Position numbers and translations under genes: made by a program
Shown here: piece by piece, positions 1-6,746 of the stretch
Layout of the letters: the number at the start of each line of letters is the position of its first letter
Position numbering within the stretch: the first letter of the stretch is position 1
Source of the DNA: Dysgonamonadaceae bacterium
GTDB lineage: Bacteria; Bacteroidota; Bacteroidia; Bacteroidales; Azobacteroidaceae
Assembly: GCA_031261015.1 (NCBI GenBank)
Contig: JAISKG010000246.1
Span: 1-10,988, forward strand
Length of the DNA: 10,988 nucleotides
Direction of reading: 5' to 3'
The notes under the pieces: generated by a model
What the model saw: only the letters and a program-made list of their open reading frames with translations
The model's database searches: none
Told to the model about the DNA's origin: nothing

Positions 1-1
1 C

Positions 2-130
2 GTCAAACTCAAAAATATGATTCAAAGTAAGAAAATCAAACGGTTTGCAGCCTCGCATTACAATTTGTATATCTATGGTACTTGCAGCTATTGCGCAAAA
101 AAACAAAAAGCTAAAAATAATAAATTTTAA
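2..130 (+). CDS. Fur-family metal-responsive regulator, C-terminal fragment
   Basis: An open frame enters from the left edge and ends at TAA (128-130), giving about 42 C-terminal residues. The stretch HYNLYIYGTCSYC is typical of the end of Fur/PerR/Zur proteins, where the last beta strand is followed by a CxxC that holds a structural zinc; here the CxxC is CSYC, followed by a short lysine-rich tail. The DNA-binding and metal-sensing parts lie outside the window, so the metal or peroxide specificity cannot be assigned. It ends 20 bases before purA on the same strand with no terminator between them, so the two are probably co-transcribed. I recall a Fur-family gene next to purA as a recurring arrangement in Bacteroidales, but could not check this. 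Confidence 0.75.
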   Translation, partial: VKLKNMIQSKKIKRFAASHYNLYIYGTCSYCAKKQKAKNNKF

Positions 131-150
131 TCTTTTAATTATCAGTTATA

Positions 151-1422
151 ATGAAAGTGGATGTTTTACTCGGTTTACAGTGGGGTGATGAAGGAAAAGG
201 AAAAGTAGTCGATGTGCTGACACCCGGTTACGATATTATTACGCGCTTCCAGGGAGGCCCCAACGCCGGTCACACTTTGGAATTTGAAGGACAAAAATAT
301 GTGCTCCGCTCGATCCCTTCCGGTATTTTTCAAGGAGATAAAATCAATGTCATCGGCAACGGTGTGGTGCTCGATCCGGCGCTTTTCAAAACAGAAGTCG
401 AGGCGCTGGAACGTTCGGGACACGATCTCACGCAACGTCTGTACATTTCCAAGAAAGCTCACCTGATTTTGCCGACTCATCGCTTGCTCGACGCCGCCCA
501 AGAACAACAAAAAGGCAGTGATAAAATCGGTACCACAGGCAAAGGAATCGGACCTGCCTACACCGATAAAATAAGTCGTAACGGATTAAGAATAGGAGAT
601 ATAGAACACGATTTTGAAGTAAAATATAAGAAAGCGATCGCCCGCCACGAAATCTTATTGAAACAAATGAATTTCGAATACGATTTAGATCCGATCGAAA
701 AAGAATGGATGGAAGGCGTTCGATGCCTGCAACGATTCCATTGGATCGACAGCGATCACTTTATGAATCAATCGATTGCAAACGATAAAAAAATATTGGC
801 CGAAGGCGCACAAGGCACAATGCTCGACATTGATTTCGGTTCGTATCCGTTCGTGACAAGTTCCAACACGATTACGGCCGGCGCGTGCACAGGCTTAGGC
901 GTCGCGCCCACTAAAATCGGAACCGTTTACGGCATCTTCAAAGCCTACTGCACGCGCGTTGGCAGCGGTCCGTTTCCGACCGAATTATTCGATGAAACGG
1001 GACAAAAAATGCGCGACTTGGGTTACGAATACGGCTCGGTAACGGGACGTCCGCGCCGCTGTGGATGGATCGATCTGGTCGCTTTGCGCTACGCCATTAT
1101 GATCGACGGAGCGACACAACTGATTATGATGAAGAGTGATGTTTTGGATTCGTTCGACACAATCAAAGCTTGCGTTGCCTACCGAATTAACGGTGAAGAT
1201 ATTGAAGATTTCCCGTTTGAAATCAACGAAAACGTCGAACCTGTTTACGTGGAACTTCCGGGTTGGGTGACGAATATGACAAAAATGCAGTCAGAATCGG
1301 AATTTCCCGAAGAATTTAATGCCTATTTGTCGTTCCTGGAAGAATATTTGGAAGTACCGGTCAAAATCGTTTCGGTCGGGCCGGATCGTGCGCAAACCAT
1401 TGTGCGCTATGCGGAAGAGTAA
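151..1422 (+). CDS. purA: Adenylosuccinate synthase
   Basis: Catalyses GTP-dependent joining of IMP and aspartate to adenylosuccinate, the first committed step from IMP to AMP in the cytoplasm. The 423 residues match the family's usual length of about 420-430. The N-terminal GTP-binding motif QWGDEGKGK is at residues 10-18, with the catalytic pair D13 and H41 (in NAGHT, 38-42) at the E. coli numbering. The IMP-contacting segments GTTGKGIGPAY, EGAQGTMLDIDFG, GSGPFPTE and GSVTGRPRRCGW follow in the expected order. The start at 151 is chosen because the family motif begins a few residues later; no Shine-Dalgarno sequence precedes it. The upstream neighbour is a Fur-family gene, and a likely terminator lies just downstream at 1435-1472, so purA probably ends its transcription unit. 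Confidence 0.98.
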   Translation: MKVDVLLGLQWGDEGKGKVVDVLTPGYDIITRFQGGPNAGHTLEFEGQKYVLRSIPSGIFQGDKINVIGNGVVLDPALFKTEVEALERSGHDLTQRLYISKKAHLILPTHRLLDAAQEQQKGSDKIGTTGKGIGPAYTDKISRNGLRIGDIEHDFEVKYKKAIARHEILLKQMNFEYDLDPIEKEWMEGVRCLQRFHWIDSDHFMNQSIANDKKILAEGAQGTMLDIDFGSYPFVTSSNTITAGACTGLGVAPTKIGTVYGIFKAYCTRVGSGPFPTELFDETGQKMRDLGYEYGSVTGRPRRCGWIDLVALRYAIMIDGATQLIMMKSDVLDSFDTIKACVAYRINGEDIEDFPFEINENVEPVYVELPGWVTNMTKMQSESEFPEEFNAYLSFLEEYLEVPVKIVSVGPDRAQTIVRYAEE

Positions 1423-1434
1423 TGCAGAAAACCG

Positions 1435-1472
1435 AAAATTGGCCGGAAACCAAACTTTTTGGCAAATTTTTT
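1435..1472 (+). terminator. Probable intrinsic terminator after purA
   Basis: Starting 12 bases after the purA stop, the left arm 1435-1449 (AAAATT, mismatch G1441, GCCGGAAA) pairs with the right arm 1456-1470 (TTTTTGGC, mismatch A1464, AATTTT) around the loop CCAAAC (1450-1455). Two of the inner pairs are G-U. A run of six T (1467-1472) ends the structure. The stem is only moderately GC-rich, so efficiency is uncertain, but the A-arm/T-arm layout could work in both directions. Confidence 0.5.
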
Positions 1473-1479
1473 GTTATAC

Positions 1480-1548
1480 CGTCATTGCGAGCAAAGCGAA
1501 GCAATCTATAAAAAATGGATTGCTTCGGGCATTGCCCTCGCAATGACG
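1480..1548. repeat. REP-like palindromic intergenic repeat
   Basis: An imperfect inverted repeat of 69 bases. The outer arms CGTCATTGCGAG (1480-1491) and CTCGCAATGACG (1537-1548) are perfect complements, as are the inner arms GAAGCAATC (1498-1506) and GATTGCTTC (1518-1526). The loop is TATAAAAAATG (1507-1517). The two sides of the internal bulge differ: 6 bases (1492-1497) against 10 (1527-1536), the latter part of a near-palindrome GGGCATTGCCC. The sequence strongly resembles the dispersed CGTCATTGCGAGC...GAAGCAATC repeats I recall from many unrelated bacterial genomes. It lies in the gap between purA and the metallopeptidase gene and codes for nothing. It could act as an RNA hairpin, but it has no T-run of its own. 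Confidence 0.8.
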
Positions 1549-1600
1549 ATACAAAAATTAAAACGTGTAAAATAGAGTAAATCATTAAAACAACAGAATT

Positions 1601-2305
1601 ATGACAACAACAGCATGGTATTGGATCCTGTTTATCGGAATCGCATTAGTCAGCTGGCTGGTGCAAGCCAATTTAAACCGCAAATTCAAAAAATATTCGC
1701 AAATGCCTTTGGATAACGGCATGACAGGCAAAGACGTAGCCGAAAAAATGCTCCGCGACAACGGTTTGGACGACGTACAGGTCGTCGCCACACGCGGCTC
1801 ATTGACCGACAATTATAATCCTACCAATCAAACGATTAACTTGAGCGAAGACGTTTATTACAAAAGCAGCGTGGCAGCGGCAGCTGTTGCGGCTCACGAA
1901 ACCGGCCACGCCTTGCAGCACGCTCAGGCTTACGCTCCATTGAAAATGCGTTCGGCGCTGGTTCCGGCCGTCAGTTTCTCGTCGAAATGGGTGACTTGGA
2001 TTTTGCTCGGCGGCATGATCCTGATGGGGCGCGGAAGTCACTTGGGATCTTCTATCTTATTGGCAGGCATTGGGTTATTTGCGTTGACCACTTTATTCAG
2101 CTTCATTACTTTACCAGTCGAAATCAACGCCAGCCAACGTGCTTTGGCGTGGTTGAGTCGTTCGGGAATCACCAATTCCTACAACGATACCGCCGCAAAA
2201 GACGCGCTCAAAGCCGCCGCTTACACTTACGTCGTAGCCGCCTTGGGTTCGCTGGCCACCTTATTATATTACGTGATGATCTTTTTAGGAGGACGAAGAA
2301 ATTAA
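1601..2305 (+). CDS. Membrane zinc metallopeptidase, YugP-like (PF04298 family)
   Basis: A predicted neutral zinc metallopeptidase of the YugP/Zn_peptidase_2 type, probably held in the inner membrane; its substrate is unknown. The 234 residues fit the family's length of about 225-235. One N-terminal hydrophobic helix (about 5-22) precedes a soluble domain with the zinc motif HETGH (99-103). E174 in PVEINAS, downstream of the membrane helices, is a candidate third zinc ligand. Further hydrophobic segments lie near 120-145, 150-171 and 205-230. The ATG at 1601 is the only sensible start because the first membrane helix follows directly. It is the first gene of the dense 1601-7843 cluster. I found no TAnnTTTG promoter in the 52 bases between the upstream palindrome and the start, so its promoter is unidentified. 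Confidence 0.88.
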   Translation: MTTTAWYWILFIGIALVSWLVQANLNRKFKKYSQMPLDNGMTGKDVAEKMLRDNGLDDVQVVATRGSLTDNYNPTNQTINLSEDVYYKSSVAAAAVAAHETGHALQHAQAYAPLKMRSALVPAVSFSSKWVTWILLGGMILMGRGSHLGSSILLAGIGLFALTTLFSFITLPVEINASQRALAWLSRSGITNSYNDTAAKDALKAAAYTYVVAALGSLATLLYYVMIFLGGRRN

Positions 2306-2309
2306 TATC

Positions 2310-2906
2310 GTGATTAATAACAGGGTACAATTAAAAATACTTGGTATCACTTACAGTCAGGTTCAAACGGGAGCTTATGCCTTGATACTGAGGGAAGAAA
2401 ATGGTCGCAAGCGAATTTCGATCATTATCGGAACACCTGAAGCTCAATCCATCGCCATTTTTTTGGAAGGCCTCAACCCTCCCCGACCGCTGACACACGA
2501 TTTGTTCGTTGCCTTTGCCCGCGCAGTCGGCGAAGACATGCGCGCCGTCGATATTTACAAATACGAAGACGGTGTTTTTTTCTCGCGCTTGATTTTCCAT
2601 AACGATCAGACAGGCGTCGATTTAGCCGTCGATTCCCGCACTTCCGACGCCATCGCTTTGGCCGTCCGCTTCAATGCGCCCATTTACATCGCCGAAAATA
2701 TTATCCGCGAAGTGGGCATTGTTATGCAAGAAGAAGATATTTTCGACGAAATCGAACGGGAAAGTCAGGTGAAAAAAGGACAAGTTTCTTATGAAGAAAT
2801 GAACCGTGAGGAACTGCAAAAGATTCTAAATGAAGCGATCAACGCAGAGGATTACGAAAAAGCCTCTTTGTTGCGCGATTTGATCAACAACAAACAAAAC
2901 AATTAA
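2310..2906 (+). CDS. Bifunctional nuclease (BFN/DUF151) domain protein with C-terminal UVR motif
   Basis: 198 residues. Residues 1 to about 137 match the DUF151/BFN fold (GAYALIL, IIIGTPEAQSIAI, NPPRPLTHDL, SRTSDAIALAVR), a family with a plant member reported to have nuclease activity; bacterial roles are largely unknown. Residues about 167-195 form a UVR motif (REELQKILNEAI...DYEKASLLRD), the helical hairpin that links UvrB and UvrC, suggesting a protein-protein contact. The start is GTG at 2310, four bases after the metallopeptidase stop: no ATG lies in frame between that stop and the conserved domain, and the next in-frame Met is residue 77. An AGGAGGA (2287-2293) lies 16 bases upstream, too far for a standard ribosome site, and is explained by the upstream codons. 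Substrate and role are unassigned. Confidence 0.88.
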   Translation: MINNRVQLKILGITYSQVQTGAYALILREENGRKRISIIIGTPEAQSIAIFLEGLNPPRPLTHDLFVAFARAVGEDMRAVDIYKYEDGVFFSRLIFHNDQTGVDLAVDSRTSDAIALAVRFNAPIYIAENIIREVGIVMQEEDIFDEIERESQVKKGQVSYEEMNREELQKILNEAINAEDYEKASLLRDLINNKQNN

Positions 2907-2921
2907 TACACGCTTACGCAA

Positions 2922-3848
2922 ATGAAAAACATCTCCATTGCCCACAGCGGACTGCAAACATCCAATATTATTTTGGGCTGTATGCGAATCAATGCTTTGT
3001 CGCTAAAAGAAATCGACACATTAGTTTATACTGCTTTAGATCAAGGAATTAACATTTTCGATCATGCCGATATTTATGGCGACGGCACTTGCGAAAGTAT
3101 GTTTTCCCAGGCAATCGGGATGAACGCGGATTTGCGCGACAAGATGATTATTCAAAGCAAGTGCAGCATCCGGAAAACCGGTTCCGGTTTTTACGATCAA
3201 TCCAAGGAATACATCCTCGCTTCGGTGGACGGAATTTTAAAGCGATTGCAAACGGACTATCTGGATATTTTGCTTTTGCATCGCCCCGATGCGCTGGTTG
3301 AGCCGGAAGAAGTGGCCGAAGCTTTTGAGATCCTCAACAGCAGCGGCAAAGTCCGCCATTTCGGCGTTTCCAATTACAATCCTCTACAAATTGAATTGTT
3401 AAAGAAATACATCAATTATCCTTTAATAATCAACCAATTGCAATTCAGTGTCGTGCACACTCCCATGATCGACGAAGGAATGGCAGTCAATATGTTCCTC
3501 GATCAATCCGTTGACCGGACGGGACATATCTTGGATTACTGCCGGTTGAATGAAATCACGATTCAAGCGTGGTCGCCTTTTCAGAAAGGATTTTTTGAAG
3601 GGCCATTCTTCTTGGATTCCAAGTATGCCGCTCTGCATCAAGCGCTTGAAAAATTCGGAAAGCAACATGGATTGGATATTCCGGGAGCCGCCGTCGCGTG
3701 GATTACTCGTCATCCGGCGAATATTCAGGTAGTTTTGGGAACGACAAAACCCGAACGGCTCATTGCCGGTTGTCGCGGTTCGGAAGTTCCAATGACACGC
3801 GAAGAATGGTACGGGATTTATCATGCAGCAGGAAACCGGATTCCGTAA
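2922..3848 (+). CDS. Aldo/keto reductase, YdhF type
   Basis: A predicted cytoplasmic NAD(P)H-dependent oxidoreductase with a TIM-barrel fold, 308 residues, the usual length. The AKR catalytic tetrad is visible as D47 (FDHADIYG), Y52, K80 (IIQSKC) and H120 (LLLHRPD). KVRHFGVSNY and the C-terminal cofactor segment IQVVLGTTKPERL follow in order. The DHADIYG...C and SKC variants and the LLLHRPD segment resemble E. coli YdhF, whose physiological substrate I do not know. It starts 15 bases after the BFN gene and its stop is one base before the preferred start of the glycosyltransferase, so it sits mid-operon. There is no obvious functional link to its neighbours. Confidence 0.92.
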   Translation: MKNISIAHSGLQTSNIILGCMRINALSLKEIDTLVYTALDQGINIFDHADIYGDGTCESMFSQAIGMNADLRDKMIIQSKCSIRKTGSGFYDQSKEYILASVDGILKRLQTDYLDILLLHRPDALVEPEEVAEAFEILNSSGKVRHFGVSNYNPLQIELLKKYINYPLIINQLQFSVVHTPMIDEGMAVNMFLDQSVDRTGHILDYCRLNEITIQAWSPFQKGFFEGPFFLDSKYAALHQALEKFGKQHGLDIPGAAVAWITRHPANIQVVLGTTKPERLIAGCRGSEVPMTREEWYGIYHAAGNRIP

Positions 3849-3849
3849 A

Positions 3850-4743
3850 ATGAACAAAATCAGTGTCATCGTCTGCTCTCTCAACGAAACATTGAGAAAC
3901 AATTTGTTGCAAAATATCGCAACGACTATTGGTTGTGATTTTGAATTTTTATACGAAGACAACCGGGAGAAAAACGATGGCATTTGTTTCGTTTATAACC
4001 GTTTGGCGCGGAAAGCTCAAGGAAATTTTCTATGTTTTGTCCACGAAGATGTCGAATTTAAAACCTTGCATTGGGGTTGCGTACTCAAACAATTTGCATC
4101 AAATCCTAACGTTGGGGTTATCGGAATGGCCGGATCTCCGGCTGTAACCGGTTATATCTGGTGGGATCAAGCTTTTAGCTATTGCAAAAATACAAAACCG
4201 GACAACGATAAAATTCTTTTCGGAGCCGATGCGGTATTTTCAAAATCGCTGCTGCTCGATGGACTTTTCCTTTTTGCTCGAAAAGAAGTTTGGAGCCAAT
4301 ATCCGTTTGATGAAACCGTTTTTCAAGGATTTCACTTGTATGATATGGACTTTTCGCTTTCCTCCGGCCTGAAATATCAAAATTATAGTTGTCATTCGAT
4401 TGATTATATTCATTTTTCCGAAGGAAATGCTAATCAATCTTATTATGAAAATCTCCAAAAATTCAACCGGAAATGGGTGTCTTTAATCCCTTATTCGTAT
4501 GATTCTGCGATTGAATTTGACTCATTCAAAGCGCATTATACCGGTATTAAACGAATTGCTCAAGGTTTGATTTTTTCGTTGAAAAAAACGATACCCTACA
4601 CAATAAAATATATCTACGCGATACGCAAAAAATATTCATTTTTGATTATACTAATTGCTATCCGATATAAAATTGAATATATAACGGGTTTGTACAGATA
4701 TATATACGAAAGATATGGACAGGCAAAAAAATCCGGAAATTGA
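3850..4743 (+). CDS. Glycosyltransferase, GT-A fold (PF13712-like)
   Basis: 297 residues from ATG 3850. The frame is open from 3823, but MNKISVIVCSLNE at 3850 is the classic start of a GT2-like nucleotide-sugar-binding domain, and 3850 lies just after the aldo/keto reductase stop. Residues 3-10 form the first beta strand. CFVHEDVEF (62-70) carries the metal-binding DxD-like site as HED; GVIGMAGS (89-96) and WWD follow; FHLYDMDFS (161-169) fits the catalytic acid region. A hydrophobic patch (about 263-272) flanked by basic and aromatic residues near the end suggests membrane attachment. Donor and acceptor sugars cannot be told; a role in cell-surface glycan synthesis is inferred. The gene is clearly more AT-rich than its neighbours (12 G+C of 60 at 4621-4680 against 36 of 60 at 4981-5040), and its end overlaps the ABC gene by 29 bases. 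Confidence 0.85.
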   Translation: MNKISVIVCSLNETLRNNLLQNIATTIGCDFEFLYEDNREKNDGICFVYNRLARKAQGNFLCFVHEDVEFKTLHWGCVLKQFASNPNVGVIGMAGSPAVTGYIWWDQAFSYCKNTKPDNDKILFGADAVFSKSLLLDGLFLFARKEVWSQYPFDETVFQGFHLYDMDFSLSSGLKYQNYSCHSIDYIHFSEGNANQSYYENLQKFNRKWVSLIPYSYDSAIEFDSFKAHYTGIKRIAQGLIFSLKKTIPYTIKYIYAIRKKYSFLIILIAIRYKIEYITGLYRYIYERYGQAKKSGN

Positions 4744-5521
4744 AATAAAAGACCTTTCCATAGGTTACAACAAAGCGAAAAAAAAGCATGCTTTTCCGCT
4801 CTATCACCATTTATCTGCGGCAATTTACAAACAGCAATTAACCTGCTTGCTTGGCGTCAATGGATCCGGTAAATCCACCTTACTGAAAACTTTAGCTGCC
4901 TTTCAACCGGCTTTGGCCGGCGAAATTCTGGTACAAAACCGGCCACTCGCATCTTATTCCAATCAGGAACTGGCGCAAACGATCGGCGTGGTGCTGACGG
5001 AACGAATTGCGGTGAGCGATTTGTCGGTGGCCGAAGTGGTTGCGATGGGGCGCAGTCCCTACACAGGATTTTGGGGGCGATTGACTAAGACCGACAAACA
5101 AATCGTTGCAGAAGCTTTGGAGCAAACCGGTATCGAATCGCTGGCCGGGCGCTCCTTTCAAAACCTGAGCGACGGAGAACGTCAAAAATGTATGATTGCC
5201 AAAGTATTGGCGCAACAAACACCGATTATTCTCTTGGACGAGCCGACGGCTTTCCTCGATTTTCCGAGCAAAGTGGAAATCATGCAATTGCTTTACCACT
5301 TGACTCATCAAGCCGGACGGACGATTTTTCTTTCTACCCACGACTTGGAATTAGCTATCCAAATGGCTGATACTCTTTGGTTAATGGATCCAAAAAAGGG
5401 TATTGCCACCGGTTCTCCACAAACTTTGATGAACGATGGAAGTCTGGAAAATCTCTTTCTCTCGAAAGGAATCCGCTTCGACCGCGCCACCGGATTTTTT
5501 CACATCAGCAAACCCGAATAA
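4715..5521 (+). CDS. ABC transporter ATP-binding protein, FecE/BtuD type
   Basis: 268 residues, the length of ATPases that drive import of iron-siderophore, haem or cobalamin through FecCD/BtuC permeases. Walker A is GVNGSGKST (47-55), signature LSDGERQK (151-158), Walker B IILLDEP (171-177), D-loop FLD (180-182) and H-loop STHD (207-210). AEVVAMGRSPYTGFWG resembles the FecE/BtuD subfamily. The usual Q-loop glutamine (VVPQ in relatives) seems replaced: the segment reads VVLTE (92-96). The start at 4715 overlaps the glycosyltransferase by 29 bases; no other ATG precedes Walker A in frame. No permease or substrate-binding protein is encoded in the window, so the ligand is unknown. Cobalamin is possible given the B12-dependent reductase nearby, but that is weak inference. 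The next gene starts with no gap (TAA then ATG). Confidence 0.93.
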   Translation: MDRQKNPEIEIKDLSIGYNKAKKKHAFPLYHHLSAAIYKQQLTCLLGVNGSGKSTLLKTLAAFQPALAGEILVQNRPLASYSNQELAQTIGVVLTERIAVSDLSVAEVVAMGRSPYTGFWGRLTKTDKQIVAEALEQTGIESLAGRSFQNLSDGERQKCMIAKVLAQQTPIILLDEPTAFLDFPSKVEIMQLLYHLTHQAGRTIFLSTHDLELAIQMADTLWLMDPKKGIATGSPQTLMNDGSLENLFLSKGIRFDRATGFFHISKPE

Positions 5522-6712
5522 ATGATTCATTATTTCAATCCGGGACACGAAACGGCGGTACTCAGCGGCTCGCCTTTTTATCAAGCGACTGCTAATCAAC
5601 GAAAAATACAGGAAGATTTGGCCTATTTGCCGGCTTGGTATGCCGGTCCCAACGATTTTGTCCTTACCGGCGAAAGCTCGACCGACGAGTTTCGAGATTC
5701 AATCGCTTCTTTAAATCCGATGGCGCAAGCGATTACTTTTCAAAACCGGAACACGGGAGAATGGGAACATGGAATAACGGAGCTTTGGGGGATTTCTCCT
5801 GCAGCTATTCATACTTTGAAAAAACAAAGCCAACAACATCAGTTTCAATGGGATATTCCGATTTGGAAAGACGATTACCGGTCATTGGGCAGCCGACACA
5901 CCGCTCAAGAATGCCTGCGTTTTTTAATGGATATGATCCCTGAAATCGATACAAATTTGCTTCCCGTATTTTTTTCGGATATTTTGGAACTGGAAAATTA
6001 TTTGGTTCAACAAACAGAAAAACAGGTGGTTAAAGCGCCGTTTTCGTCGTCCGGGCGAGGATTGTTTTGGCTCTCTCCTACTCCGCTACTGCAATCCGAA
6101 AAGCAAATTATTCGAGGAATTCTGAAAAAACAATCGGCCGTTTCCATCGAAAAAGCTTTGGAGAAGCAATTGGATTTTTCTTTGCATTTCACTATTCATC
6201 CGGAGCAAACCGTTGATTTTAGCGGTTATTCTGTGTTTCGCACCAACGGAAAAGGCGCTTACGAGCATAGTTTATTGGCTTCGCAAGAGGTTTTGCAACA
6301 GCAGATTCATTCTCTGATTGACGAAAAATTACTATCCAAAGTGAAAAAGCAATTGCAAATCTTTATTCAAAAGAAGTATGCGCCTATTTATCAAGGTACT
6401 TTGGGTGTTGATTTATTGATTTATCGTTCCGGCGATTCTTTTCATTTGCATCCCTGCGTAGAAATTAACATGCGCAAAAGCATGGGTTATTTGGCGATTC
6501 AATTAGCTAATCGACATTTATGCGCCGGTTCTCAAGGCGCATTTTTCGTCAGTTACGATCCTCATCCCGGAGCCATTTATTTGAAACACAAAGAAATGCA
6601 CAACCAATATCCCTTGATTGTGCATAACAAATGTATTCGTTCCGGTTATCTGGCGTTGTGCCCCGTCCGGCCGGAAAGCCGCTATTGGGCTTATCTGCTG
6701 TGCTCTCATTAA
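5522..6712 (+). CDS. Uncharacterised ATP-grasp-like protein
   Basis: 396 residues, no named function known to me; I recall similar unnamed proteins in Bacteroidales. The N-terminus (IHYFNPGHETAVLSG, then YLPAWYAGPNDFVL) looks like a conserved pre-ATP-grasp region. VVKAPFSSSGRGLFWL (169-184) resembles the nucleotide-binding lysine plus flexible glycine loop of ATP-grasp enzymes (K171, SSSGRG 175-180). The end of the domain shows YQGTLGVDLLIY (290-301) and HPCVEINMRKSMG (310-322), where E314, N316 and R318 match the magnesium-binding E-x-N pattern. This suggests an ATP-dependent ligase joining a carboxylate to an amine or similar, but no substrate can be read. It follows the ABC ATPase with zero gap, so the two are probably translated together. 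ATP-grasp membership is my motif reading, not a search result. Confidence 0.8.
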   Translation: MIHYFNPGHETAVLSGSPFYQATANQRKIQEDLAYLPAWYAGPNDFVLTGESSTDEFRDSIASLNPMAQAITFQNRNTGEWEHGITELWGISPAAIHTLKKQSQQHQFQWDIPIWKDDYRSLGSRHTAQECLRFLMDMIPEIDTNLLPVFFSDILELENYLVQQTEKQVVKAPFSSSGRGLFWLSPTPLLQSEKQIIRGILKKQSAVSIEKALEKQLDFSLHFTIHPEQTVDFSGYSVFRTNGKGAYEHSLLASQEVLQQQIHSLIDEKLLSKVKKQLQIFIQKKYAPIYQGTLGVDLLIYRSGDSFHLHPCVEINMRKSMGYLAIQLANRHLCAGSQGAFFVSYDPHPGAIYLKHKEMHNQYPLIVHNKCIRSGYLALCPVRPESRYWAYLLCSH

Positions 6713-6746
6713 AAATCAAAAAAAATCCCGTAAATTTGTCCCCGCT

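Noticed and set aside
3823..3849. Upstream ATG for the glycosyltransferase (adds MQQETGFRK).
   Set aside because: It overlaps the aldo/keto reductase end, and the family start strand begins with the Met at 3850.
3423..3983. Minus-strand open frame of 186 codons opposite the aldo/keto reductase and glycosyltransferase.
   Set aside because: It lies across two well-supported genes, the protein has no recognisable motif, and it straddles their junction.
4892..5341. Minus-strand open frame of 149 codons opposite the ABC ATPase.
   Set aside because: Opposite an intact ABC ATPase with all motifs; no motif of its own.
6731..6738. TAAATTTG, a perfect TAnnTTTG match eight bases before the dgkA start.
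   Set aside because: No TTTG or TTG lies about 19-21 bases upstream, and the gene sits inside a tight operon; a chance match in AT-rich spacer is likely.
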